In this document: positions 18,980 through 28,552 of the stretch, piece by piece
How the letters are laid out: every line of letters begins with the position of its first letter
How positions within the stretch are numbered: position 1 is the stretch's first letter
DNA from: a candidate division FCPU426 bacterium
GTDB taxonomy: Bacteria > Oederibacteriota > Muellerivitia > Muellerivitales > Muellerivitaceae
Assembly: GCA_027452205.1 (NCBI GenBank)
Contig: DAIDGV010000012.1
Coordinates: 62,001-126,000 of the forward strand
Direction of reading: 5' to 3'
DNA length: 64,000 nucleotides
Notes under the pieces: model-generated
Databases searched by the model: none
What the model was told of the DNA's origin: nothing
Seen by the model: the letters and a program-made list of their open reading frames with translations, nothing else
Made by a program: the position numbers and the translations under genes

Positions 18980-20314
18980 TTATTGATCCGCCGATATATC
19001 CGCCCAAGCATGCCCATCGCGGAAGCCGGCGACTTGCACCTGGACTTGTTGACCCAACTGGCCGGGCTTCTCGTCAAAGACAACCCTTAAACCCGCATCG
19101 GTCAGTCCCGCTTGATGCCCCGCATTATACCGCTCCACAATGACCCGGCATCGATTTCCTTTGGCTTTTTGAGCGGATTTTTCCAAGCATTCCTTCTTTA
19201 ATTGCCACAGTTTATTCATTCTTTCCCGGATGACCGCCGGATTCACTTTAGGAAAAAGATCCTCCCCGGGTGTTTGGGGACGGTCCGAATAAGGGAAGGG
19301 ATGGAAATCGACATAATCGAACTCGCGGATACGCTCCAGTGTATTTTCGAAAGCTTGGTCACTCTCGGTCGGGAATCCCGCGATGATATCCGCCGTCAAA
19401 CCTAAAGTAGGCGCCACGGCTCGGACCTTTTCGACCGTAGCCCGATAACCTTCCAGGCTGTAGGGTCGACGCATGGTTTTGAGAATTTCGGCATCGCCGC
19501 TTTGCAACGGCAGATGTAGGTGCTCACAAAACCCGACCTTAGACTGCCAAAGGGGCAAGAGCGCGTCCTCAAAATCCGCGACCGCGTAGGAAGAAAGCCG
19601 GACCCGTTGGATACCCGGGATAGCCAATAACTTTTCGATGACCGGTGCCAAACGGGGCTCGGAAGCCTTCAATCCCCAGTCCCGGCCATAGGATGAAAGT
19701 TGGATGCCCGCCAGGACCAATTCCTTGACCCCGTTGGCGGCCAACCTTTTCCCCTCTTCAACGATCTCCAGACCCGGCCGGGAAACCATTTCTCCACGGA
19801 CCCGCGGGATCAGGCAGAAAGAACAGCCGAAGTTACAGCCATCCTGCACTTTGATCGTAGCCCTTTGATGTCCATCGAACCGGGAAATACCGCCACCCCA
19901 GGGAGACATCGTGTCCAAATGCATCTCGTCGATCAAAGGGTTCAATGGCTCGTACTGGGTCACTATCTTGCGAAGAAGGGATGATTTTTCACTATTACCT
20001 ACCACTAGGCTGACACCCGGTAATGCCGCTACTTCCCCGGGCCGGTCCTGGGCCAAACAACCCGTGACCACCACGAATGAATCGGGATTCTTCGACTTGG
20101 CCCGGCGCACCAATTGGCGGCCTTCCGAATCCGCCGCAGCGGTGACCGTGCAGGTGTTAATAACGTAGATGTCCGCCGTTTCGTCGAAACCAACGGTCTG
20201 AAGGGAGGCCCTTTCGACCTGTTCCTTCATGGCTTGGGTGTCGTACTGGTTCACCCGGCAACCCAGAGTGGTGAAAGCGATCTTGGTTTTAGGCTTAATA
20301 GACACTTTATTCAC
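18980..20314 (-). CDS. mtaB: MtaB-type radical SAM tRNA methylthiotransferase
   Basis: IAFTTLGCRVNQYDTQAM; radical SAM CNFGCSFCLIPRVRGEMVSRPG; LHLPLQSGDAEILKTMRRPY; TADIIAGFPTESDQAFENT. GTG start at 20314 proposed; ORF extends to 20341. Confidence 0.9.
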   Translation of the reverse strand: MNKVSIKPKTKIAFTTLGCRVNQYDTQAMKEQVERASLQTVGFDETADIYVINTCTVTAAADSEGRQLVRRAKSKNPDSFVVVTGCLAQDRPGEVAALPGVSLVVGNSEKSSLLRKIVTQYEPLNPLIDEMHLDTMSPWGGGISRFDGHQRATIKVQDGCNFGCSFCLIPRVRGEMVSRPGLEIVEEGKRLAANGVKELVLAGIQLSSYGRDWGLKASEPRLAPVIEKLLAIPGIQRVRLSSYAVADFEDALLPLWQSKVGFCEHLHLPLQSGDAEILKTMRRPYSLEGYRATVEKVRAVAPTLGLTADIIAGFPTESDQAFENTLERIREFDYVDFHPFPYSDRPQTPGEDLFPKVNPAVIRERMNKLWQLKKECLEKSAQKAKGNRCRVIVERYNAGHQAGLTDAGLRVVFDEKPGQLGQQVQVQVAGFRDGHAWADISADQ

Positions 20315-21380
20315 CACGACGAGGGATCTGAACAGGAACATCGAAAGGAACTTGGACCAGGAATCTTACGGAATTAGCCCAAGTATTATCGATCCAATGG
20401 GATCGGAACTCAGCATCAAAGAGGATATTGGACTCGATCTCCTGTTCGAATTGAACGCCGGCTTCTTCATAGGTTCGGTTTGATTGATAATAGACCCCGT
20501 CATAACCCACCGAATTGTAATTGCCGTCGCCTTCGACCGAGTAAAAGTCGCTACCCACCCAATCGATACCAAAAACATTGAAGCTCGGGAAAAGCCAAAA
20601 GACCGCTTTCGTATAAAATCCGTAGCCCGCTGCAGGACCCGGATATCCCGCAAGACCGATCGTTTTACTGGTCAACCCCAGCACCGATATCGAATCCCGC
20701 GAAGTCGAAGAACCTCCCAATTCAAAACGCGGGCCCATCGCCGCCGCAAAATTATTCCAAACCGGGCCCGGATAAGTTACCCCGCCAACGTGATAACCAT
20801 GGTATTGGCCTAACAAAGTTGCGATAGAAAGAAGCGGCCATTCCAGCGTGCCGCCATAATCGAAGGTCTCCCGTTGGCTGGAACTCAAAATCGCTTGCCA
20901 ATCTAGAAAAGCGTCTAGTCGAAAAGCATTCCCCGTTTGGATCCACTGAAACCCGTACTCGATGGGTCTTGTCAGCTCAAGGATGGTCACTTCTAAAGGC
21001 TCGATGAACCCATGCCGATGGATCGTTTGAAGTGTCCCCAAAATGCCCAAGAAATCAGCATCATGAAAACGGAAAGAAAGGACCGGAAGGACATTGGTGG
21101 ATGTGGCCTCCGCGCTCGGGTGATCCAAAAAGAGCCCGCCTTCAAAAGTGGTTCGGGGTCCCGTCGGAACCTCCAGCGTGCTTTCGAGCTGTTGTCCTAA
21201 AAGAGTTTGCCTCAAACGGTAGGGATCGAAAAACTCGGTATTATCGCCATAAAAAGTAAGCTGATTCTTCAGGATCGCTTCTTCGGCCGCAGAAACAGAC
21301 GACAGCGCAAAAACAGAAAAAAGAGCTGTAAAAAGAACCGTGATGATGAAGTTTTTTTCGGCCTTAATCCCCTGTTTCAT
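20307..21380 (-). CDS. Outer-membrane barrel-like protein, paralog of next gene
   Basis: Signal peptide; LTFYGDNTEFFDPYRLRQTLLGQQ and RHGFIEPLEVTILELTRPIEYGFQWIQ shared with 21364-22494. Start MKQGIK at 21380. Confidence 0.6.
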   Translation of the reverse strand: MKQGIKAEKNFIITVLFTALFSVFALSSVSAAEEAILKNQLTFYGDNTEFFDPYRLRQTLLGQQLESTLEVPTGPRTTFEGGLFLDHPSAEATSTNVLPVLSFRFHDADFLGILGTLQTIHRHGFIEPLEVTILELTRPIEYGFQWIQTGNAFRLDAFLDWQAILSSSQRETFDYGGTLEWPLLSIATLLGQYHGYHVGGVTYPGPVWNNFAAAMGPRFELGGSSTSRDSISVLGLTSKTIGLAGYPGPAAGYGFYTKAVFWLFPSFNVFGIDWVGSDFYSVEGDGNYNSVGYDGVYYQSNRTYEEAGVQFEQEIESNILFDAEFRSHWIDNTWANSVRFLVQVPFDVPVQIPRRGE

Positions 21381-22494
21381 CTTTTTCCTTTTTCTGATCG
21401 GACAACGGAGATGGCAGATCGAACGGCGCATAGACCGCCAAACGGAAAGAATAGGCCCAGAATTGCTCGATCCAATGGGATCTCAATTCGGCCACAAAGA
21501 TCGAATCACCCTCCATTGGAAAGGACTTATGCGCTCCTAATTCCGCGTAAAAACGGTCCGCCACATAATATCCACTGGGTGAGGTAGAATTGTAATTGGA
21601 GTCGCCTTCCTGAGAATAAAAATCCCTAGCTCTCCAACCGATCCCAAAAAGTTCCCATCCATCACCTAGCGTTAAAGAAGGCTTGAGATAACCACCGCCG
21701 CCCCAAGCCGCGTTGGTTAGATTGTCGTTACCCAAGGTCGCGCTGGCGATCCCGAATCCCGCCAGCTCGAACTGACTGGAAGGCCCCAGGCCTACATGCC
21801 AACGAAAACCTATTGCCGGGACCCAGTTGTTGTAAAGAGTGACGAAATCGAGTTTTCCGCCTTCGTGATAACCGTGCAATTGTTGTTCGAAGTAAAGATG
21901 ATCGTCGATCTTTTCGGTCATGTCACCCCCGTAATCCATCGTTTCGGGAACACCGGGGGTATTGAGCAGCTGCCAATTAAGGTAAAGGTCCTGATGATAG
22001 GCTGGATCGTTCTGCATCCATTGGATCCCATATTCGACAGGTCGGGTAAATTCCAGCGTTGTTACTTCCAGCGGTTCCAAAAAACCGTGCCGATAAAAAC
22101 TCTCCATCGAGTTTTTCATGGGTTTGAAATAATCCTGAGGGACATCCGTTTCCAAGGACCCCATGACCAATGCGGTACCACCCCGGCGGTATTCAAAGGA
22201 CAGGATAGGATAAGTCGTTACTGTGGGATCGTTATAGCTGCGAAAGTCTCCCATTACACCGACCAAAAGGTGGTTATAAAGCCCTAAACCCAGATCCATC
22301 CAGGTCTTCCCCTGCTGACCCAAAATAGTTTCGCGGGTACGGAAGGGTTCAAAAAACTCGGTGTTATCACCGTAAAAAGTGAAGTTGTTTTTCCATTGGA
22401 TATCCAAGGCCAAGGCGGGACCCGCCATGACCAACAACCCCAAACTAAACCACAACCAATGTCGTTTCCGATCGATCAAAACTTTTCCTCCCAA
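21364..22494 (-). CDS. Outer-membrane barrel-like protein, tandem paralog
   Basis: FTFYGDNTEFFEPFRTRETILGQQ; YRHGFLEPLEVTTLEFTRPVEYGIQWMQ; signal peptide; aromatic beta-strand pattern. Confidence 0.6.
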   Translation of the reverse strand: MGGKVLIDRKRHWLWFSLGLLVMAGPALALDIQWKNNFTFYGDNTEFFEPFRTRETILGQQGKTWMDLGLGLYNHLLVGVMGDFRSYNDPTVTTYPILSFEYRRGGTALVMGSLETDVPQDYFKPMKNSMESFYRHGFLEPLEVTTLEFTRPVEYGIQWMQNDPAYHQDLYLNWQLLNTPGVPETMDYGGDMTEKIDDHLYFEQQLHGYHEGGKLDFVTLYNNWVPAIGFRWHVGLGPSSQFELAGFGIASATLGNDNLTNAAWGGGGYLKPSLTLGDGWELFGIGWRARDFYSQEGDSNYNSTSPSGYYVADRFYAELGAHKSFPMEGDSIFVAELRSHWIEQFWAYSFRLAVYAPFDLPSPLSDQKKEKDETGD

Positions 22495-22512
22495 TGAATA
22501 CTGGCAAAAAAA

Positions 22513-22535
22513 AACGGGCCCTAAAAGGGCCCGTT
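22513..22535 (-). terminator. Intrinsic terminator
   Basis: aacgggccct/agggcccgtt 10-bp stem followed on the minus strand by TTTTTTT. Confidence 0.85.
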
Positions 22536-22559
22536 CAATGAATGATTCAACCCCCGACC

Positions 22560-23981
22560 TTAGAACGAGAACTTCATCTCCGCGCCGAAACTGACATTGC
22601 TGTAATCCAAGGTCAAAGGCGTGGTATTGTTCCCACTCATATAAGAATCGGTGACTTCGTTAGCCAAACCAACATCACCGTTGTTCTGGTTCACGACCAG
22701 TGTGCTAGCTCCCTTTTGGAAGTTGGTAGCGGTCAAAACTTGGATGCCCAAGAAAGGGCCCAGGGACATGTTCTTCGATAGGTTGAAATCCAGCCCAAAA
22801 CGACCGTAACCACCGAAAGCCACCGTGGTATAGGTGCCAGCGGCGGCATCCGCCACACTACCAATTAAATTACCGCTACCATCGGTAGGCACTTTATTGA
22901 AGGTCGTGCTAATAGGGGCGACATTAGCCCCTAAACCCACATAGCCGGTCACATCTTTATCCCCAAAGAGGATCTTGATGCCTAATTCCGCTAGCACCAT
23001 ACTGGTGTTGAATGTGTTCGAAAAACCGTTGTTGTTGTCCAGGTCCAACCATTGATAAGACAAACTTCCGACCGGTACATAAGAAACACCGAAATCCAAT
23101 TCGAAACCCTGACCGAATTGTAAATAAGGCTCCACGCCGATCATCGCGACCATATTGGGCGTCGTACCATTCAAGCTGATGTTCTGGGTAGCCTGTGCGG
23201 TCTTGACCCCGTTCACGATCTGGTCCGGATTAGCGAAGAAGTAGCTGGACCCACCCATGAAATTAAAACCGAAAGTAGTCTTGACCGGCGCGGAATAGCT
23301 GCCGCCCGTCGAGGCGCTGTATTTAGAAAGCTGGTCATCGACCCATTGTTGATCATCCGGCTGCAAGGTAGCCTTCGTCCGGTCAGCGTAATTTTGGATC
23401 GAGGCATTGGGTTGTTTCATGTTCGCGACAGCGAAGTAAAATGCGGCGTAACGGATATTGCCGGTCATATAGTAGGCGTATCCGGCATAGTAAAAGGCGC
23501 GGTAGTCATTGGGGTTCTGTTGGGCCGCCCGTTGGAAATAAGGGATCGAAGCGGCGTATTGATGTTGTTGGAAAAGAGTTGAGCCCTGGGTCAAAGGATC
23601 GGCGGCCAAACCCATGGAGCCCGGGGCCGCGCCAGCGCTGATTTGCGATTGCAGGTTCTGAACGAACTGGGCCAATTGTGCGTTGTTCGGCTGAAGGCTT
23701 AAGGCGCGTTGATAATAAGTTAAAGCGTCGGATTTGCGTCCGGACATGTAATAGCAGTTACCCAGACCTTGGTAAGCGGCAAAGTTGTTCGGATCGACCT
23801 TAACTGCTTGATAGTAATATTGGGCAGCTTGGGTATAATTTTTAGCGTTCAGCAGTTGTTGGCCCGCGGCGACATATTGATCGGCGGGAGAGGCTTGGGC
23901 TTGGACAGCCGCCGGGACCGAAGCGAAGAACCCGGCCAAGATCATTACCGCCAAAAACCAAGAGTGTTTCAGCGAACGCAT
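22560..23981 (-). CDS. TPR-repeat protein with C-terminal outer-membrane beta-barrel-like region
   Basis: Start MRSLKHSW preceded by GGAGG; signal peptide ending AVQAQA; several TPRs; barrel-like C-terminus ending SFGAEMKFSF. Confidence 0.68.
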   Translation of the reverse strand: MRSLKHSWFLAVMILAGFFASVPAAVQAQASPADQYVAAGQQLLNAKNYTQAAQYYYQAVKVDPNNFAAYQGLGNCYYMSGRKSDALTYYQRALSLQPNNAQLAQFVQNLQSQISAGAAPGSMGLAADPLTQGSTLFQQHQYAASIPYFQRAAQQNPNDYRAFYYAGYAYYMTGNIRYAAFYFAVANMKQPNASIQNYADRTKATLQPDDQQWVDDQLSKYSASTGGSYSAPVKTTFGFNFMGGSSYFFANPDQIVNGVKTAQATQNISLNGTTPNMVAMIGVEPYLQFGQGFELDFGVSYVPVGSLSYQWLDLDNNNGFSNTFNTSMVLAELGIKILFGDKDVTGYVGLGANVAPISTTFNKVPTDGSGNLIGSVADAAAGTYTTVAFGGYGRFGLDFNLSKNMSLGPFLGIQVLTATNFQKGASTLVVNQNNGDVGLANEVTDSYMSGNNTTPLTLDYSNVSFGAEMKFSF

Positions 23982-24155
23982 CACGGCCTCCAAAACATTA
24001 TTTTCAGACCAAACAGGACCCGGAAACGGGAAGGCAACTGAGGGTGTCATTATAATTACGGGGACCTGATTGGAAACCAAAAAAGACCCTCCATACCCCT
24101 ATCCTTTACCCCCAAAATCCCTAAAAACCACCATATTTAGCGCCGGGAACCAGAC

Positions 24156-25361
24156 CTACCCATTCCCCAGCGAGACCGCGGGTTCCACTTCCCTTAAGCC
24201 GTCCTGGGGCTCATTCACGTAGATCTGGGCATACATATTTACCTTCTGTTTGTAACCCGTCTTCACGTGATTCACGAAATTGTCAACTTCCGCCGCCTTG
24301 ACCAAACAAACAACAGAACCACCAAAACCGATACCTTCCATACGGGAACCCAAGCAAGCCGAATGGCTTCGAACAACATCGGTCAGGATATCGATCTCTT
24401 GGCAACTAACCTTGAGCTTATCGACCAGGGAATCGTGGGACTCGTTCAATAACTGGCCAAAGGAGGCATAGTCACCCCGGGCCAAAATGTCCTTGGCACG
24501 CTTAACCCGGCTATTCTCATAGACCACATGATCCAAACGTTTGCGGGTGATGATATCCAGTTTCTTGCGGGCGGTCTCATAGGCTTCTGTATCCACATCC
24601 CGAAGGGAAATAACCTTGGGCACATGTTTGCGGATCTCGGTGAGTAGCTGGGCGAAAAGGTCCAGCCGTTTCTTGAACTCCTCTTCCCGTTCTTTCTTGC
24701 GCACGATGCTGTCGATGACCACCAGCTTATAGTTCTTGGAATCGAAAGCCACATAGTCGGGTTTAAAGGTCCGGGCATCAAAGAGGACCAAATTGTCCTT
24801 CTTGGCATTGCATACTGCGAAGGGCGAGAAATAATCACCACGCACATTGAAGAACTGGGTCTCGACCCGATTGCATAACTTGGCCAGGGTGGCGTTATCC
24901 AGGGGGTTCGGGCCCAAAAGATTGCAGGCCCCGCCCGTGGCGGCGGTAATGGCAGCCGAGACGCCCAACCCTGCGCCCTCAGGCATATCCCCCGCGATGA
25001 CCATCTGGATCCCGTCCAGCTTGCGGCCCGTGCGCTCATAAAAATAAAGAACGCCCTTAGAATAATTCGCCCAACCGTCCGCCCGGTCGAATTTCAGGGT
25101 CGCCAGGTTCACTTTTATCTTTTCGTCGTACTTCAGGGAATAGATGACCGCTTGTTTGTCCGCGCGGCGCTGCGCTCCCACCACGATCGTGTGATTGCCG
25201 CCGGCCAGCAGGCTGAACCCGTCCACCGCCTCGGTGTATTCGCCGCCCAGAAGGGTGATGCGGCTTGGCGCCGCCACCAGGGTGATCTTACGGCTGGGGT
25301 CGCCCCCGAATTGATGCAGGAACGTGGATTGCGTTTTTTTGATGATATCTTCCAGCGACAT
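24156..25361 (-). CDS. GHMP kinase, divergent galactokinase-like
   Basis: APSRITLLGGEYTEAVDGFSLLAGG; GDMPEGAGLGVSAAITAATGGACNLLG; SRMEGIGFGGSVVCLV. Confidence 0.8.
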   Translation of the reverse strand: MSLEDIIKKTQSTFLHQFGGDPSRKITLVAAPSRITLLGGEYTEAVDGFSLLAGGNHTIVVGAQRRADKQAVIYSLKYDEKIKVNLATLKFDRADGWANYSKGVLYFYERTGRKLDGIQMVIAGDMPEGAGLGVSAAITAATGGACNLLGPNPLDNATLAKLCNRVETQFFNVRGDYFSPFAVCNAKKDNLVLFDARTFKPDYVAFDSKNYKLVVIDSIVRKKEREEEFKKRLDLFAQLLTEIRKHVPKVISLRDVDTEAYETARKKLDIITRKRLDHVVYENSRVKRAKDILARGDYASFGQLLNESHDSLVDKLKVSCQEIDILTDVVRSHSACLGSRMEGIGFGGSVVCLVKAAEVDNFVNHVKTGYKQKVNMYAQIYVNEPQDGLREVEPAVSLGNG

Positions 25362-25420
25362 GAGCCACCTCGTTGAAGTTAGCCCTGGCGCCCGAAGAGG
25401 CCAGGGATTAGCAGGTTGTT

Positions 25421-25549
25421 GAAAAAGTCTTCAAAAAAGACTTTTTCACGTTTAGGAACGAGTCACAAAAATAAAATCAGAATATTTAACGACTCGTTTG
25501 AACCAATGGCTGCTGAAGTGAAGCTGAAAAAAATTCAGCTTCACTTCAG
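25421..25549. repeat. Cluster of three inverted repeats in intergenic region
   Basis: gaaaaagtct(25421)/agactttttc(25447); aacgagtc(25457)/gactcgtt(25498); ctgaagtgaagctgaa(25513)/ttcagcttcacttcag(25549). Confidence 0.8.
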
Positions 25550-26376
25550 AACTGAAGATGCTTGATATGCGTTAAATAAAAGAACAACACCGGGGCGTTG
25601 AACAACAAGCTGTCGATTCGGTCGAAAATGCCGCCATGCCCCGGGATCAACGACCCCGAGTCCTTGGCGGAAAGGCTGCGTTTGATGATCGATTCCACCA
25701 AGTCGCCTACCTGCCCGAAGAAGGAAAGCAGCAAAGCCAGCGCCGTCACATCGATCAAGGTGAACATTTGGGAATAGACCGGGAAATATTTCCAAAGAAG
25801 GAACAAGCCCACAAAAGTCAAACCCGCGCCGCCAAAGCAGCCTTCCCAGCTCTTTTTGGGAGAGACCTGAGGGGCCAGTTTATGCTTTCCCCAAAGGCCG
25901 CCGACAAAATAACCACCCGTGTCATAAGCCCAGGTGGCGATGAAGAGCCACAGGAGCACCCAGGCGCCGTTCGGCAGTTCCCGCAAGCGGAAGAAATAAC
26001 TGCCAAAAAAGCCGAAGTAAGCCAAACCGAAAAAAGTCACGCTCACCGTCACGATCATACGCTTGATCGTGCGCTGGGACCCCAAGAAGGACAGATTCAG
26101 GAAAAAAAGTACCACCAGGATACTGGCCGCCGGACTCCACGCGAAATTCGTGGGATCAAGATAAGGTAAAAGGATGATGGCGAGGGAAATGATGCCTTCG
26201 GACCTCTGAGGCTTGATCTGGTCCTCATAGGCAAGCTGCAGATATTCCAAAAGACCCAACACCAACCCACCGACCACGACCAACTTGAAGGGTAAAGTCA
26301 CTTCCCAGAAGATCAAAAAGAGCAGAACCGGAATGGCCACCAGGGCCGTCGTGACGCGCTTGGCTAACGAGCCCAT
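25546..26376 (-). CDS. cdsA: Phosphatidate cytidylyltransferase
   Basis: VSPKKSWEGCFGG...FGQVGDLVESIIKRSLSAKDSGSLIPGHGGIFDRIDSLLF: CdsA signature. Confidence 0.95.
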   Translation of the reverse strand: MGSLAKRVTTALVAIPVLLFLIFWEVTLPFKLVVVGGLVLGLLEYLQLAYEDQIKPQRSEGIISLAIILLPYLDPTNFAWSPAASILVVLFFLNLSFLGSQRTIKRMIVTVSVTFFGLAYFGFFGSYFFRLRELPNGAWVLLWLFIATWAYDTGGYFVGGLWGKHKLAPQVSPKKSWEGCFGGAGLTFVGLFLLWKYFPVYSQMFTLIDVTALALLLSFFGQVGDLVESIIKRSLSAKDSGSLIPGHGGIFDRIDSLLFNAPVLFFYLTHIKHLQF

Positions 26377-27146
26377 TGCGTGAAACTCCCGATGATGTTC
26401 GTCACGCCGCCGAAGCGGCGCTGACGGCCCTCAAAATCCCGCAGGGCCTCGATGAAATGCTGGGTGCGGAAATCCGGCCAGAGGGTCTTGGTGATGTGGA
26501 TCTCCGAGTAAGCCAATTCCCACAAAAGGAAATTAGAGAGACGCATTTCACCGCTGGTACGGATCAGGTAGTCCACTTCCGGCAATTCGCCCGTGGACAA
26601 GGCTTTGGTGATGGTCTCTTCGGTGATCTTTTTGGGGTCCAGTTTCTTGGCTTTCACTTGTTCAGCGATGCGTTTTACCGCGTTGGTCAGGTCCGCCCGT
26701 CCGCTGTAGGACAGGGCCAAGACCAGGGTCAGCCCCGTGCAATGGGCCGTGGCCCGGATGGAAGCCTCGAGCTCTTTTTGGATCTCTTTAGGCAGGTCCT
26801 TGCGGTTACCGATGGTCTGGAGACGAACATTGTTCTGGAGGAGTTCTTTCACTTCACTGCGCAAATATTGCTTCAAAAGCTGCATCAACAATTTCACTTC
26901 CTGGCGGGGGCGTTTCCAATTTTCCGTGGAAAAAGCGTAGAGGGTCAGCGCTTCAATGCCCAATTCTCCCGCCAAGCGCACAATCTCGCGGATCGAGAGG
27001 GCGCCCGCGCGATGGCCCGCAATCCGGGGCAAATGACGTTTCTGGGCCCAGCGGCCGTTACCATCCATGATGATGGCCACATGCTTCGGTAAGTGGTCTT
27101 TGAGATGATACTTTTTGAGAAGTGAGTCTTTTTTTACGGTTTGCAA
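26364..27146 (-). CDS. uppS: Isoprenyl transferase (undecaprenyl diphosphate synthase)
   Basis: HVAIIMDGNGRWAQKRHLPRIAGHRAGA; LTLYAFSTENWKRP; DYLIRTSGEMRLSNFLLWELAYSEI. Confidence 0.96.
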   Translation of the reverse strand: MQTVKKDSLLKKYHLKDHLPKHVAIIMDGNGRWAQKRHLPRIAGHRAGALSIREIVRLAGELGIEALTLYAFSTENWKRPRQEVKLLMQLLKQYLRSEVKELLQNNVRLQTIGNRKDLPKEIQKELEASIRATAHCTGLTLVLALSYSGRADLTNAVKRIAEQVKAKKLDPKKITEETITKALSTGELPEVDYLIRTSGEMRLSNFLLWELAYSEIHITKTLWPDFRTQHFIEALRDFEGRQRRFGGVTNIIGSFTQWAR

Positions 27147-27167
27147 GTAAGCCAGCCTTCGGGGTTG

Positions 27168-27725
27168 TTAGAACTCCATGATCTCTTTCTCTTTGTGCTC
27201 GCTCAACTTGACGATCTCTTGGCTGTAAAGGTCCGTCATTTTTTGGATGCGTTCATGCAGTTTCTTGAACTCGTCCTCGGCGATGTCTTTTTTGAGCTGG
27301 TCCAAGGCCTTGTTGGCGTCCTGGCGGATATTGCGCACGGCCACTTTTCCCTCTTCGGCGTGCTTTTTCACCATTTTCACGAAGTCCTTACGGCGTTCTT
27401 CGGTCAAAGGAGGCATGGAGAGACGGATCACTTTGCCGTCGTTGTTAGGCGTAATACCGATCTCGCTCTTGAAAATGGCCTTTTCGATCTCTTGGAGGAT
27501 CGCCGGGTCCCAGGGCTTGATCTCCAGCGTGCGGTTATCCGGAATGGTGATGTTCGCCACTTGGTTCAGCGGGGTCAGGGTGTTGTAGTACTCCACCTTC
27601 ACCTGATCGACCAAAGCCGCAGAGGCCCGGCCTGTACGGACCGCGGAGAAGTCCCGCTTGGTGGATTCGATGGCTTTCTTCATCTTCGTTTCAGCGTCGT
27701 TCAAGATCTGAGTGGCGTCAGCCAT
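27168..27725 (-). CDS. frr: Ribosome recycling factor
   Basis: AETKMKKAIESTKRDFSAVRTGRASAALVDQVKVEYYNTLTPLNQVANITIPD. Confidence 0.97.
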   Translation of the reverse strand: MADATQILNDAETKMKKAIESTKRDFSAVRTGRASAALVDQVKVEYYNTLTPLNQVANITIPDNRTLEIKPWDPAILQEIEKAIFKSEIGITPNNDGKVIRLSMPPLTEERRKDFVKMVKKHAEEGKVAVRNIRQDANKALDQLKKDIAEDEFKKLHERIQKMTDLYSQEIVKLSEHKEKEIMEF

Positions 27726-27751
27726 GATGGTACTCCTCCAGCGGATTAAGG

Positions 27752-28492
27752 CTAATTCTTGACCAAAGTCCCGATCATCTCACCGGACACCGCCCGGCGA
27801 ATATTGCCCTTTTTGTGCAGATCGAAGACTAGGATGGGCAGTTTATTTTCCATACAAAGCGTCAAAGCGGTGGTGTCCATCACCTTCAAACGCTTGTTGA
27901 TGGCGTCGATATAAGTGATCTCTTTGAATTTCTTGGCTTTCGGGTCTTTCTTCGGGTCGGCCGTATAGATGCCGTCCACGTTGGTGGCCTTGAAGATGGC
28001 CTCCGCGTCGATCTCGATGGCCCGTAGGGCCGCGGCGGTATCGGTCGTGAAATAAGGATTGCCCGTGCCGGCGGCGAAAATGACGATACGTCCTTTTTCC
28101 AGGTGGCGCATGGCCTTTCGACGGATATAAGGTTCGGCCACTTTGGACATCTCAATGGCGCTTTGCACCCGGGTGATGGCCCCACACTTTTCCAGGGCGT
28201 TCTGAAGGGCCAGCGCGTTGATGACCGTCGCCAACATCCCCATGTAATCGCTGCTCACGCGGTCCATTCCCATGCGTTCGCCGTCGGCGCCGCGGTAAAT
28301 GTTGCCACCGCCGATGACCAGGGCGATCTGGGCTCCGGTCTTGCTGACCTCAAAGACTTCTTGGGCTATATCACGGACGATCTTCTCGTCGATACGGTGG
28401 GTGTTATCCCCGGCAAGGGCTTCGCCGGATAATTTAAGAAGGATGCGTTTGTAAGCGGACTTGGACTTCTTAGGTTCGGTCTTGCTGGGCAT
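27752..28492 (-). CDS. pyrH: UMP kinase
   Basis: [82 protein letters not shown]. Confidence 0.97.
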   Translation of the reverse strand: MPSKTEPKKSKSAYKRILLKLSGEALAGDNTHRIDEKIVRDIAQEVFEVSKTGAQIALVIGGGNIYRGADGERMGMDRVSSDYMGMLATVINALALQNALEKCGAITRVQSAIEMSKVAEPYIRRKAMRHLEKGRIVIFAAGTGNPYFTTDTAAALRAIEIDAEAIFKATNVDGIYTADPKKDPKAKKFKEITYIDAINKRLKVMDTTALTLCMENKLPILVFDLHKKGNIRRAVSGEMIGTLVKN

Positions 28493-28552
28493 GAGTTCCC
28501 CGTGCTTTCAACGGGACAGGCCGCCCTAAGGCGGCCTTCCCCGGACTAGAAA

